Of a stretch of DNA of 64,000 bases, positions 23,186 to 36,900 are shown one piece after another (position 1 is the first letter of the stretch; each line of letters starts with the position of its first letter). The position numbers were made by a program, and so were the translations under genes. The notes below the pieces were generated by a model, which did not search any database, was not told the DNA's origin, and was given only the letters and a program-made list of their open reading frames with translations. The DNA is from Epinephelus fuscoguttatus (Eukaryota; Chordata; Actinopteri; Perciformes; Serranidae). The stretch covers positions 31,147,098-31,211,097 of the forward strand of contig NC_064770.1 in assembly GCF_011397635.1 (NCBI RefSeq). Reading direction: 5' to 3'.

Positions 23186-25017
23186 TGTTCCAGCTTTCAT
23201 AGCAGCAGGACAGGATTGCACTCAGGATTGACTCAAAATAAAAAGTACATGTCTTTCAGTGCAGCGGTGGCTGAGTGATGTGTTTTTAATGGAGTTCTGC
23301 AATGCGGAGGAAACTACATGAGGCATTAAATACTTAATTGATCCATTTATTGTTGTTTTTGGTCCCAACATGGAATTTGTTGATGATAAGATGTAGAATA
23401 TCACCAGACTTATTCTTTCATCTTATTTCATCTTAGAGTATATGTGGGGACCTGAGCAGTGCCACAGGCTCAGTCTGTCAGGGCGCTACATGTCATGTAG
23501 ACATCTTACAATATGTATTATGCACTTATGTTGTCTCTTTGTCTGAGAATGAGACTGTTGCGGATGCTGTGGTGCGTCCTGAGATACCGAATATATCCAC
23601 GTAGTTCCTTTAGTCGATGAAAAGAGGTAGAGACTCTCACCATTATGCTATAGTAAGGAAGGTGCTATTTGGGGAAGTTAAATGTCAGATCAGGTAGTAA
23701 ATCAAGCAGTTGTGTCAAACATTTAACCTTTTCCTACGAGGACATTTTGCAGCCCTGAATCGCGATAGTGTATCCATTGACCCTCACTGTGCGTGGTTGC
23801 AGTGAATCGGTTGTAAGTAGGGAGATAAAGTCAAATGATGGTACCGTCAAGGGGATTTAAACCTGGTTTATCACTTCCTCTAAATATAAAGCACAGTATC
23901 ATCGTCATAGTGTAAAATAACTTCCCATGTGCTTTCTCAGTCACTGAAATCATTCCACATTTAAAATGAGGAGGCTTTATGGAGATTATAACCTTCCAAG
24001 CAACGTAGATGGTTTGCTTTGGTTTCAGCAGGTCTAATGGTTTTAAAAATGTGAATGTGTGAATCTGGGAGAGCTACATAGATTACTCCGTCTGAGATAT
24101 GCAAACTGTGCATACAGTATGTGGAACTTTAACTTTCTCATTTACATTTCAGAGCCACTGACTCAATTGTGCAGAATTTAAAAAATGTTTTCACACATAA
24201 AACTGAAGGCAAAATCTTTGATTTTCTTCAAGTTCAGATGTAGATATGACTGCAGTAATTCAGTTGTTCCTGATTCACAGTAAATATGTTTTTGGATGAG
24301 ATTTTTCATTTGTTATACACGATTGTTTCAGACACATTTTGGTTAGTGTAATGTACTTGCTTTAACTGATTTATGAAATAGATTACCAAACATGAAATGA
24401 CCTGTAATGATTTTTCAGTCAAAATGATTAAACTCCTAATGCAGGATTAATTGCAATAACCTTGTCTTTAATATTAAAACCCTCACTCTGAGTATTTTTC
24501 CAATATATTCCACTCATAATAATATTGGTTGTGTGTACAGTGTTAGTCTAAGTGGTGTGAACACAGTCTCACCGGGTCTGTAGTGTCCCAGTCTTGCCAC
24601 CATGTGTTATTTGTGTATGTGTGTACAAGTGTCTGTGTGTGTACTTTGCCTTACATGGTCGTAGTTCCTCCCTGGTTCACTAAAAAACACATGTGAAACT
24701 GCATCTGCATCCTGCTAACAGACAAAACAACAGCAGCCCAAAGCCACACATGATGTTTTTCTCACACATAGCTCTACTTTTATTTTATGATCGCACCGGC
24801 TGCGGTCAGGTGAGTTATAGAAGTATGTCTTTAAGGAAACCTTATACTGAGGGTACAAAATAGTTTTTCTCACCAAATAAGAATAGTGAAAGCAGCACAC
24901 TGGACTGTTTAACATGGAAGATTATTAACAAATTATTTCACCTGCCTTAAAAAGCATCAGCAGCAACACCAATGAGCACCAGCAAATTTTAATGTCTTGA
25001 CCCGCAATCATCATTAA

Positions 25018-25710
25018 AGGGACAGTTCACCCCAAAATCAAAAATACATATTTTACCTCCTACCTGTAGTGCTATTTATTAGTCTAGATTGCTTTGGTGT
25101 GAGTTGCCGAATGTTGGAGATATCGGCTGTAGAGATGTCTGCCTTCTCTCCAATATAATGGAACTAGATGGTGCTCGGCTTGTGGTGCGCAAAGCCACCA
25201 AAAATACTCAACAGCAATGTCTCTTTCCAGAAATCATGACCTGGTTACTTAAGATAATCCATGTTTCATGTAGGAACTATTTTGTTTCTACCGAACTACA
25301 TCCGCCTACCGTGTCACTGTGCAGAAGGAAGAGTGCATCTACTGCTAGCTCACCTAGCGCCACTGATATAGCTAACGTTACAGCTCAGCAGAAGAGAACA
25401 CCATTAATATTTACATATGCAGCTGTCCTCTCATCCATGAGTAGATGCACGCTTCCTTCTGCGCAGTGATACATTTGGTAGGTGTACGTCGATAGCAAGA
25501 AAACAGTTCCTACATGAAACTGCTCACAACAAGGTCTGTGGATTATCTTGAGTAACTGGGTCTTGATTTTTGAGTTTTTCAAAAGCATTTGAGCACCACA
25601 AGCCGAGTGCCATCTAGTTCCATTATATTGGAGAGAAGGCAGACATCTCTGCGGCTGATGTCGCCAACACCTGGCAACTCACACCAAAACGTTTTGGTGT
25701 GAACTCCCTT
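25018..25710. mobile_element. TTAA-flanked long-TIR element, copy 1
   Basis: Begins AGGGACAGTTCACCCC directly after TTAA (25014-25017). It ends with a shortened GTGAACTCCCT followed by TTGA, a decayed TTAA. Both arms contain matching inverted blocks, for example the reverse-complement pair around TGGAACTAGATGG and the phrase AGACATCTCTGC. It is the same family as 34656-36047 and 43306-43713. Confidence 0.8.
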
Positions 25711-26460
25711 TGACTTTTCAGGTATGCTCTGCTGTGGCGCTGTAGGTGTGGCACAGGTCATACAAAGGAAATGAAGTGCAGTGAATACAAGTCATGGCAG
25801 CTAGGCATGCATTGTTTGGCCAAACCAGTTACAAACCCTAAAATAGGCAACACAGTGGACACATTAATTGCTAATGGTGACACTGGTTTGCGTAGTAACA
25901 ACTTGAGGAGAGAGCATACTGTTTATCAGTGCTTAGTTATGTGTGAACAGCAGTTTTGTGTCTGACTGCAAACTGATAAGTGTGTGAATGTGTTAAATCA
26001 TGATGGCTCAACATGGAATGGGGAAGGACTTTAATGAGAAAAATAAACAAAAGTATTTCCTTCACTGTTATATTGTCTCACACAGAGAAAAAGTCCCTAA
26101 ATCAGTGACAACGATAAGTCATCAAACCAGATGTCGGAATATGGTGATCCTGAGCGCCTTAAAGTAAATGTTTTGTAGATGTATAAAACACTGAAAACTG
26201 TTTTAAGCAAGGGAATAATGATGTTTTTATGAATAAATGTCTGCATTTGCTGTGTTGAAAATAATGTTTTCTTGGTTACAGAGGTGGGCAGGGTGTTATG
26301 GCACAAGTAATACGTGCATGTCAAACAAGAAGCGGTATGTGAATGTTGTAGATTATTTGAACACCATTAGACAAAATGAATACTAATTAATAATGCCGAA
26401 TACACAACAGGGTTGGGTTGTAGAAAGAGTAATGAAAATATTGAGTCTGACACTGAAAAT

Positions 26461-26570
26461 CACTTCCTTATGTAAGCACACTCCAACCTCACTTCCTAAT
26501 AATAATGAAATCTCTGCCTACATGCCATTAAAGTCACCCTCACATGAAATCCCACACAAAAACTGAAACA
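26461..26570 (+). promoter_or_regulatory. Possible ciita promoter-I-like elements
   Basis: Upstream of the first ciita ATG there are two CACTTCCT motifs (26461 and 26490), which on the other strand read as PU.1/ETS-like AGGAAGTG cores. An IRF-like ACAAAAACTGAAACA is at 26556-26570. Myeloid ETS and IRF sites would suit a dendritic-cell type promoter as in mammals. This is an eye match only; no TATA box or start site can be fixed. Confidence 0.3.
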
Positions 26571-26728
26571 ATGCTTCAAACAGACCCCACCTTCAGTGAC
26601 ACAAACACCTCCTTCTTCTAATGAAAACGCCTCCTGAACAAAATAAAAAGAACAACTTAAAACTTAATCATCTCTGCCAGCAGCTGTCTTATTTAGACAT
26701 CAATGTGCCGGGAGCAGGTGTCGTCGCC

Positions 26729-27968
26729 ATGACCCAGTTTGAGGAGGTCCTGGACGGAGTGCGGCTAGCTCTAACCTGGGCCTCTCCCACCGAGATCCAA
26801 GCGCTCCTGGAGGATTTGGTGGAAGGGCAGATAATCTCAGAGGCCTATGGCAAGAGCTTGATTTGGCAGCAACTTACTGAGGGGATCGCACCTGCAGCGT
26901 GTAAAGCGGGATCTGATCTGAGAGGATTGACCACACATTGGCACCTCGACCAAGGTCAGCTCAGCCAGGTGAAGAATTTAGGGTCAGGAAATTCTATAGG
27001 AAGGGCTGTATCATCAGTGGATGAACATGACAGCATGAGGTCTAGGCTAAAAATTCATCCTCTTAGTGAACATCAAGTTGATCCAAAACTAAATCAAGAA
27101 TTGAGGGGAGGACCGGTGACGGACGAACTCTTCAATCTCTTTTCTACCCCGATGGGACGTGACTACCAGTGCAGTCTTGGTTTTGATGACGAAAATACAG
27201 AACTGCTGAGGAGTGCAGAATTAATGCAGAAGCCAGTAAGTGATAATGAAAGAGTGTTTAAGGGGAATTTGGAAGATGAGGAGGAGTGGTTAGAGCAGGT
27301 AGAGGAGGCGGCTAGGAGGATAGCTGTTCCTCTGTGGCAGCACTGGGACAGAGGACAGAAGATGCTGCTGCCACTGGTTCCTGCCAGCATGACTGCTGCC
27401 GGCTGTGCAACAAGTGAAAACACAGCAAGAGACGGTGAAGCACAACGCCCTGTTTTAAATATGGAAGAGGAAACAGAGCTTGCAATCGCTTGCAGGACAT
27501 TAGACGCTGACAACTTTGACTACACAGAGATGGGGATGACTGACCCGAGCTTCACAATGTGTACAGACGGAGCAGCAAAAGGCCTCTGTGTCTCGACATA
27601 TGACGCTGTGGCAACTACTGGACTGAATCATTTGAATATCTCCGGAGCAGAAAGAAATGCCTCACCTGCTCAAGCCTGTGCAGCAACAGTCACAAACATC
27701 ACAGACAGGCTGCAGGGCATTCTGGATGCCTGCCGGGTAGCTGACAGTACAACAGAAGTGGACCTGCTCTGCTTGATGGAAGGCGCACAATGTGGCACGG
27801 ATGTGGGATTTACAGAAGATATTGCACATTTGTTTTCTCCATGTGCACCAACAGATACTCAAACTGACGCACAAGATGACTCTTTTTACTCCAGCGTGGA
27901 TCAGAACATGACATTAGACAATGTAGAAAATGTTTGCAGGGCCGAGGAGAGGGTGGACTCACAGTGGG
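26729..27968 (+). CDS. ciita: ciita coding exon 1: CARD-like plus acidic region
   Basis: One 1240-base exon encodes 413 residues. Residues 1-85 resemble the CARD-like N-terminus of mammalian promoter I CIITA, especially the helix IQALLEDLVEGQIISEAYG. The rest is low in structure and acidic, with EDEEEWLEQVEEA (181-), DADNFDYTEM (259-268), and two similar acidic LFS motifs, TDELFNLFSTP (about 130-) and TEDIAHLFSPC (about 362-). These look like activation-domain segments. The donor GGG|GTAAGT joins in phase to exon 2. If the intron were retained, translation would stop at 28001-28003. An in-frame ATG at 26621 exists but has a weaker context, and an acceptor-like TTATTTAG (26689-26696) suggests a 5' non-coding exon may splice in after it. 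Confidence 0.85.
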
Positions 27969-30900
27969 GTAAGTTTGCATCATCACATCACGTCTCCTCT
28001 TAACAAAAATCATTGATTTGTTTATCTAAAGATACAGTATCAATAACATTTGCTCTGTATCTTATGACTATGTCCTCATATTAGACAAAAACAAGCTGTT
28101 GGTTGGTGTATTTGTTTAGGACAGGGTCCATTTTGTTGCCATGTCCTTGGTATTTCTGCAGTCTGGGGCTAACTCAAAATGAAACTGAAAGCAGGGTACA
28201 CCTCAACCACCAAAACCTGTCCAGGCGTTTACCTAAAACAGCAGTGATTAAACACTGCCTGCCATCTCATGCAGGTGACAGAGCTGACTTTCATTTATGC
28301 AGTGATTATTATGGTGAAGCACGAAAAGGGAAATGGAAAGTACCTGGAGATCTTGGAGAGAAAATACATTTCTTTTAAATGTTCTGGCTTCAGTTTTCAT
28401 ATAACCCCCAATTCATCATGAACTTGAGTACATACACAAGAATAGACTACTACTGCCTGGAATATGACACTCGGTTTGAGCTTGTTAAAGCGTCAGTGAT
28501 GCATTGGGAGAATCAGTTCTAGAAATTAAAGAGGACACAGAGTGTAAAAAGAGGAATAAAGAGTTAGTATTTGTTGTTCAAGTTGAGGTGGACACCATAC
28601 ACCCATGCTTGGTCGTGGGAAACCTGCTGTCAGTGCGCATAACACAAAGTTGAGGCAAAGTTTAAGAATGTTTGGCCTGCATAATGATTAGCTCTGTGGA
28701 AGTTACTGTAACATGACTCAATTAAAAGGGCAGAGCCTGGCTTTCATACATTTGGGTGTGACCTATTGTGATCCCTGTTTACCACGTCAAAGGTTAACAG
28801 CTAGCATTTGGCTAACAGTCGTTTCATTTATTCCCCCCAGTTCAGTTGATGTTACAGCTTCAGAATCACATTTGTGCGTATTTATATTTAAGTTACAAAG
28901 AGAAACAGCAGTCCCTGAGTTAGCTTCATAAGAATAGACCGCCTTTATAAAGATTCATTTCCCTTCTCTTTGTCTTTGCTTCCTCTCACCTCCTATCATC
29001 CTGCTCACACTCTTCAGACTCTTCCCTTTCCTTACTCCTGCAGGACAGGCCGCCATATTTCCTTGCTCTGACTGTGTATGTGTGTTTGTTTGTGTGTGAG
29101 TGTCCATCTTGCACATCCACACACACCCATTGTTTCTGAGGACAATAGTTTACCAGTATCATGTAATTAAGTGGCAAAACGGGTACTAATCTCGTGATGT
29201 AATGAGCTTGGCAGCATGGCACACAGCAAGCGGTGTATCTGCAATGAGAAACAGGTAGAACAGGTACTTTCCACTCATAACCAAAACTCCCCGTGTTTCC
29301 TTGTCCACAGCAAGAGATGTTAAAGTGTGTGTGATGTTGTTTTTATTTTACCTGTTGCATAGGGGTCACACAGAGAATCAGAGACTCAAATAGTAGATTT
29401 TAGACATGAGCATATATATTTAATATTGTAATATTTGGAAGAGAAAAAATACAAGGATAGCTGAAAAAGTGTTCAAAAAGCAAAAGATGAACATATGAGG
29501 AGGGGCAGAGCCGGCCACTGTAAACATTTGGGGCTCAGCCCAAACCAAAGGGGGGCCAGAGTCATGCTCCCGCTCAGATTTTTTTCACATTCATGGCAGC
29601 TTTATGCACTATTTTTCAAGCAATTTGAGATACTAAAATGCCCAAAAATCTGTACATAATTTGTTAAAAACGTGAGAGAAGAACACAACAAATGACTAAT
29701 TTTCACTCCTGCCACCTAAAACGAGGCGTGATGTTACTATTTTTAAGTTACATAACATAGGTAGGGTAGAAATTTGGAGTAAAGGCATTACTAATCTTGA
29801 AACCTACTTTTGTACAGGATGAGTATTTAGCTGACAGATCTGCTACATTTGAATTCATGCCATAATAATCTGTGGTCTTCAATGCTCTGCACATTTACTC
29901 GGTTATATTAGATTTCTTTAATATAAAAGCACAAGCAACACGGGTATATATTATTATCTGAATGACATGGTTCAAAGTATTTTAAAAATCTAAAAGATTC
30001 GGGGCTTTTGAGAAAACATCCAGGGCAGGAGCCGCAGGAGCCACAGGAGCCACAGGAGCCACAGGAGCCACGCCACTGCTCCGCCTCTGCATACATGTCT
30101 GTTATGAAGCTTTCACTCAGGCAGAGCTCAGGTAGAAAAGAAAGAGGATCTTAGATATAGAGGGCCATGATGGAAAGGGGGACAATAAACTGACAGACCA
30201 CCCTAATAATAATGACACAGTGATAACAAGGCTGTAGTTATGATACATATTGGGGGGGGTCATCACCCCCAATATTAAAATATGCCCAAAAAGTCCCCCC
30301 AAGTATATTGTTGACAATATATACATGAATAAAAAATGTACTATGCTACGTAAGGCAACCACACACCACTGTCCAAAATAATCATGAGCAAATGTAAATT
30401 GCAAATGTTACATTTGGTTCTATCTTTATGGTGTGCTGCAGTTCTGCTGCCGCACCTGAGCAGAAGCCATTCTTCAACCAGTGTGTAGGTACAATCAGTG
30501 TCAAACACTACTGTCTCTTCTTTTCATTGCTTTGAAATGTATTAAAAAGTGGAAATTAGAAAGTAATTAGGGATGTCCGGCTCAAGTTTTTATGATCCCG
30601 ATCTGAGTCATTTATCATTGAGCATCTGCCGCTACCAAGTCCCAATTTGATACTTCTGTGATCCTAGATAATACAGCTACACAGTGCACACTTCACACCC
30701 TGCATCAAAGCAGTTCCTTATTGTTACTTTATTGTTTATTTATTTATTACTTAAAAAGTAACTAGGTATAAAATGACAACCCCCTAAACGCAAGATACTG
30801 TCAAACTGTGCTGAAAGTTCTCATAAATTTTGGTAACAAAAACATAAATTAACAGTCCCGTGCTGCATTTTGCTGTTGTTTATGGTGTGTGGTGTTTTGC

Positions 30901-33900
30901 CGTGGGCAGGGCTCAACCCGGGCTCTTACACATACACACAGGTGCACAGCGGAGTGAAGGAAAGAAAGACAGCAGGAGAGCTGGAGGTGGCTGCACTCTG
31001 CATGTCTCTACATTAAAGCTTTGAGTAAAAATGCCTGTGTGACAGGTGACATTAAACAAAGGATCGAATCATCTTTATAACTCTATATAGCCAATGCTGA
31101 TCAGATAAAAAAAATGCCTTAATTGGCCCTGATACCGATCTTTGAGATCAGATCGGAACATCCCTGAAGGTAGTGTGAGTGTTTTGTAGGCTATATTACT
31201 GTCCACTTGTATTTTTTTAAGTGTTAGCGTGCCTTAAAAATGTCATAAATCAGGTCATAATTAAGTCATATGTTGGCTCCCTAACATGGTGCTCAATCAT
31301 CGAAACTTTGTGAACCTCTGATCTAAGATTTTTATTTTAAAATACTTTTAAATGAGCTGGGATAGGCTCCAGCCCCCCCGCAACCCTCAAGAGGATGAAG
31401 CGGTTAGAAGATGAAGATGAATACTCTTAAATGGTCAGTTTAGCTAGCCTGGTAGACCATCCTGACAAGTCTGGACTGGGTGCCACCCCAAACCTTCTCA
31501 GTGGGTGGGAGTCCTCGCCTTGACAGACCAACTTCTTCAGCCAGTCAGCGTGACAAAACACCAGGACACATCTTCATCACCAACAGAGCCAGTTGATAAA
31601 TCAAGCTTTTGCCAAATCCAGTTGGAAGAAGGGCAAAAACATCTTTTCCTTCATGAAAATCTTGTTCGAGTGCATACTCTTGTTCTTGATTAATTGTTGT
31701 TATTTGACAATCTTGCAATAACTTCACTAATTGCTGTGTTTACTGTGCTAACATTACAGTTAGCGCTTGTTGCCTCTGGAGCAGCCATTACTGTTCTGCA
31801 AGCTGCGTCCTGCATTTTTCATCCTCAGCTACAACGTAATCCCTGATTGATTGCTTACGCCAGGGCCACACCGGATGCAGAAGCGCTGCGAATAGCCTTG
31901 AAGCGCCTCAAAGCGAAGCCAGTTTCCTTTCGGCGTCCATGTTAACCGATTGTGTCATCCACACCGGCTGCGCCGCACAGCTCCGCAAGAGAGATGAACA
32001 CACACACACACACACTCTCACACCCACTAACACGACACACACACACACACACACACGAGAAAGAGAGAGAGACAGCTATAGGGGGTGGGGTTGGGGAACA
32101 CACACACAAACAGAGAGAGATACCCATGATGGAAAAACAGCCCCAAATGTGACGGAGACAACAGCTGGGAGCAGAAGCGCTTGTCGGCCGGCGTGGAGAA
32201 ATGCGCGTCTGATGTGAACGGGCTCGCGCGAGAATTTCGGTGCGCTGTGCTCCACAGCACTTCGTTGGCAGTGTGGCCCTGGCGTTACACTGAAAACTAC
32301 GGTGCGGATCCCTCACTGGCCCCAATTGGATTTTAATTCCTGGATACAAGGCGGAGCGGCACCGAGTGCAGACTGATACAGACAGTGGAACAGAATATAA
32401 GTTCATGTCATCAGGATGGTCTTACCAGGCTACAGTTTAGCTGTTACGTTTCTAAAACATTATTCTCCAAAGTTGTTGCAAAAAAAAAAAAAAAAGCCGT
32501 CCTTTAATGTTGGCATGATACGCAGCCAGTTGCCATTATATCATACTTTAACAGCGCTTGGTGGTGTCAGGGGGAAACGTAGTGGGGCAAGAACGAAAGT
32601 TAAGGCAGTGGCAGTCCGAGTAGGGTGGGAGTGGTGGTGGATGGGTCCAACAAACACTAACATTCACCTGGGAGGACTGTGTTCGCATCCCGTAAGACTA
32701 TAAAGCCAAACCCTGTTCTTTTTTTTCCTCAACCTAACCATGTGCTTCTGTTGCTTAAAACTAACCACATATGTTAGTTATAGGAGGAAAAAAAACATCA
32801 ATTCATAGTGCATGTATTTTAAAAGAGATGTATGCAAACTGAATGTGTTGCCCATACCCCATTCAGGGGTCGGCTCGCAAAAAGTGTAGATTAAAACGGT
32901 CCCCCTAATGTTGAATAGCTGATTACGGCCCTGGATGATAATAATAAAATAAAACTGACAGATACAAAACTGATCCATGGCAGCAACATGCCACAGGTGT
33001 TGGATGTCAGCTGTCTTCACATCCAAATGGGGAGATTATTTTTATAACCACAGAAATTTGATGAAGCTGGATAGCATGGTGGAATCAAGGGTCTGCAGAG
33101 ACATATTTTGGCCACATGTCTGCAAGAAAGTCCAAGAGAGGTCCATGACTGGATTTCTAGTGAAGTGAAAGGCAATTACTGGAAGCCAGAGCGCACAGGG
33201 ACACGAGTCAGGTAACAGAATTCTGTATTTGTTTAACAGTATTTTTTTTCCTGACTGGGCTGTTCTGTCAGATTTTTGGTCATGAGCAGTGACACCTGTG
33301 GTTGTGGTTGATGTGGTGATGTACAGTATGTAAAGCTCTGACATGCGCTGTCTGACATCAATAAGCACATCATATCTCCTGTGCCCAACTGATCGTTACG
33401 CACCGTTGAAGGGCTTTTAAAAACTTTCACACTAAAGCAGTTACATGAAGATCTAAACTGAAACTGCAGCTTGTTTCAGAAACAAACTGATGCTCCCTAG
33501 TTGTGGCAATCCAACCGCCACGGGATGCAGTGGCTTGGCTGCTGTGGATGCGCATTTATAGGCAAAGTGAAAGTAAAAGCCGAGTTTTATTGTTAGACCA
33601 AGCAGGTTGCGCGCACTCACTGCGGGTACTCTGTAGAAGGTGAGAAGATATACGCAGCGTTTGATGTACACTCAGAGACTGGGAGTTCATCGCACAGATA
33701 ATATACAGCAGGGGTGCAGAGGACTTGAGCATCACCCAGTGAGACTGGCCCAGCAGGTAAATGTAATCCCGGCTCTGATGGGGAGATTTGGGCGCATTTT
33801 ATCCAAAGTGCGCATGCATCGACAGGAAAAGATGTCGGGGGGTTTCAACTTTTAACTTTTATATCCTTGTTTGACGTATTTTAGCGCCGTTTTGTAATGC

Positions 33901-36900
33901 TTTCAAGTTATTTTAATTAAATATTCGCAGTGATAAAAGTTTTATCTGTGTTTTGCATCATGATGTGATCAGCATTGAGAAAAATACGTTTCCAAAAATG
34001 CTTTTTGTTATCTGATACCTTTTCTGCTTTTAAATAACCTTATTTATGACCACCCCAAAAAATGTAGATGGGTTTAATACTTTTTCAGACTTCTAATAAT
34101 GTGATGCTTTGTGTGACTTTGCCCTCCGAAATGGCGAGTCTACTCCATTACGCATGTGTTCAGGGCTCTACTACAGCAGCCCCCCACCCACCTCCGTATG
34201 TGAAATGGTGTATGTGTCAGCGAGATTGGAGGTTCTTGCCAGGGGGTGTTAGTGGAACAGGGTATTTGGGGGGACTTCCAGGACAGAAAAGAAAGTGATT
34301 TTAGTAAAGGCATGGATGTGTGTAGGAGTAGGCACAAGGAATTTCACTCATTCATGATCAATAAACACTTGAAGCTTTTCTCTGTCTCTTGCAGTTTCTC
34401 TTGTAGTTTGACAGTCCTGCAGTTTGCAGTTTGTGGACCATGTGTTAAGCTGCATGTGATTGTGTGTTGTTTTTATCTGTGGACTTGCTGTATAAAGCAG
34501 CATGGTACTGTACCTATTTAAGTTGACAAGTTCCTCATTCTTTGGCTGAGGCCTTTTGTTTTGGGTATTATCGGGTGATAAATCAATTCCTCTAATGTGT
34601 CATTTAAAGCTGGCTGAAGTAGCATTAAAAACTGGGGTATTATTTACACTCGTAAAGGGACAGTTCACCCCCAAATCAAAAATACACATTTTCCCCTCTT
34701 ACCTGTGGTGCTGTTGCTCAGTCTAGATTGTTTTGGTGTGAGTTGTGGGTGTGTGAAATAAAGGATGCCTGCCTTCTCTCGCATATGAGATGACTCAATA
34801 GCAGTGTCTCTCTAGAAATCACAGCACAGTTACTCAAGTTGACATCTCGTGCATGCAGCAACCTCTGGGGCTGGAAAATGAGGCTAATGCATAAGTGCCT
34901 AGTCTCTATATACAGACTGTACATTCAGTGAATGTAGAGTCTGTAGGCAAACCCCGGAGATCTTGCCTCCAGAAGAAGAGCGGAAGAGCCCTGGTTTCTG
35001 GTTGTAGGCTGTTTGTAGTCCGTGTGATATTGACCAATCACGTTTGAGCCAGCTGCAGTTGTTGTCAGGTTAAACGGTCCGTGCGGTGAACTAACGAGGC
35101 GGAACATAATTGGCGTCACTGCAAACTCTGAATCCATCGCAGTGAAAATCTGGGGTCTGCCCCTAGAGGCTGTATCACCGTCTGCCAGAAGTCAGACACC
35201 GAATACAGCCGATGGGTTCCGAGAATGATAAGTGCCAAACGCTGCAGTTCTTTTGAATGGCCTGTTGAGGTTGGCTCCAGAAGTGAGTCGATCCCCATAG
35301 ACCCCCATAATAAAATGTCAAACTTTACAGCAGAAATAAACATGTTAACAGACGGTTTTGGTCTCTGTAGGTAATTTCAATATTTGTGACAACAGTACTG
35401 GGATGAATTTTCAAATAACTCACCTGTTTACATTTTATTAAGGCTTAAAGTTACGCATATTTTAGGGCGAGCCCACTAGAGTGACAGGCTGCCGGCAAGG
35501 AGTCAGATCCACCCCTTGCTCCTCCAACCTCTCATCCAAATATGGCCACTTCTGGCTCCAAAAAATCAAGATGCTGACGGCCAAAATTGCTGCACTCGAG
35601 CCTTCAAAATGGCAGTCCACAAACCAATGGGTGATGCGTCTAGTATTTTATACAGTCTATGATCTCCTACTGTCATGAGCACAAGCCTGTCATCCATGAT
35701 AACATTCACAACGTTCCTTCTGCGCTGTGATATGATAGGCGGATGTAGTCTTGTAGAAACAAAATAGTTCCTACATGAAACTATTCACAACATGATCTGT
35801 GGATTATCTTGAGTAACCAGGTCGTGATTTCTGGAAAGAGCTGTTGAGTTTTTCAAATGTATTTTCGATGCCTTGTGGACCACAAGCTGAGTGCCATGTA
35901 GTTCCATTATACTGGAGAGAAGGCAGACATCTCTACAGCTGATATCTCCAATAATCAGCAACTCACACCAAAACAATCTGAACTGATAAATAGCACCACT
36001 AGTAGGAAGAGAAATATGTGTTTTTGATTTTGGGGTAAACTGTCCCTTTAATTTACAGTAAACAGCAAATACTGACTAATTAAATTTTGATAACGTGAGA
36101 CACATTCGAGCTTGTAAGTCAGAGTTATGGTGAGTTTTGTTTGGTGAGGTGGTGTGTGCATGGCAGGAAGTTGGTCTGCACTCTGCCTATCCAGCAGCTG
36201 CCAACATGTAACCTGAGAAGACAAACAAATTGCCTACAGGGAAGTCTGTCTTCTGCCAACTGGACCCCAAGCCTGTCTTGAACTTTAAAAGCTACATGGC
36301 CCTGATGCCTGTGGCTAAATTTCTTTATTCGTTTTAAGTGCTCCAAACAGTCAGTCAGACAAAGAGAAAAGTCAGCAGTAAAATTCAGGTGCTTTCCATA
36401 TAGCGCTTGTGTAACCCCTCGAACGCCACCTGACAGGGACCAGAGCAGAGGCACTGCTTTCTGGGTCGACTTTTTTTACAATCGCTCCTCTCCCTAAAAC
36501 ACAGGAACTGCCGATCTGCAAATTATCTGATCCTCCTGACATCCTCTGTGGTCTTTCCGCCAGCTTTGCTGTTGTTTTGTCAATCTACAACGCAGATAAA
36601 TGGGTCATTAGAAAATTTTGTGTTTTATTGTACCGGAAGTTATGAGTCATCAGAGACAAGCTTTTAACAAGTCGTTGATGTCAGCAGTGATTTTGCCTCC
36701 TCTTAAAACGAAAGTTAGTTGCATACCGTCTGAGCCTTTTCATACAAAAAAATACGGGTGTGTTGGAGCTGTACTTGGACTCATCTGAGAGGGATCACAG
36801 AGGGGAGGGAGAGACTTTCAATGGTGCATTTTTGTATTGTTAAGCTTGCGGGATTAGTCCAAGATGAAGCAGACAGACATCAGATGGAGTGAAATGTTAA

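Larger units (their letters stand above)
20601..26728. other. nubp1-ciita intergenic region
   Basis: No gene recognised. In human the gene tvp23a lies in this interval; I looked for its membrane-protein exons on both strands and saw none. The interval holds a GGGCCC-ended element (22041-23185) and a TTAA-flanked element (25018-25710). The rest, including 23200-24950, shows nothing I can name. Confidence 0.7.

Noticed and set aside
26621-26728. Upstream in-frame ATG extending ciita by 36 residues
   Set aside because: Lys/Asn-rich stretch with weak start context and an acceptor-like TTATTTAG inside; the family-like sequence starts at 26729. Kept only as a possibility.
27163-27513. Minus-strand frames opposite ciita exon 1
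   Set aside because: They are shadows of the strongly coding plus strand, with no homology or splice context.
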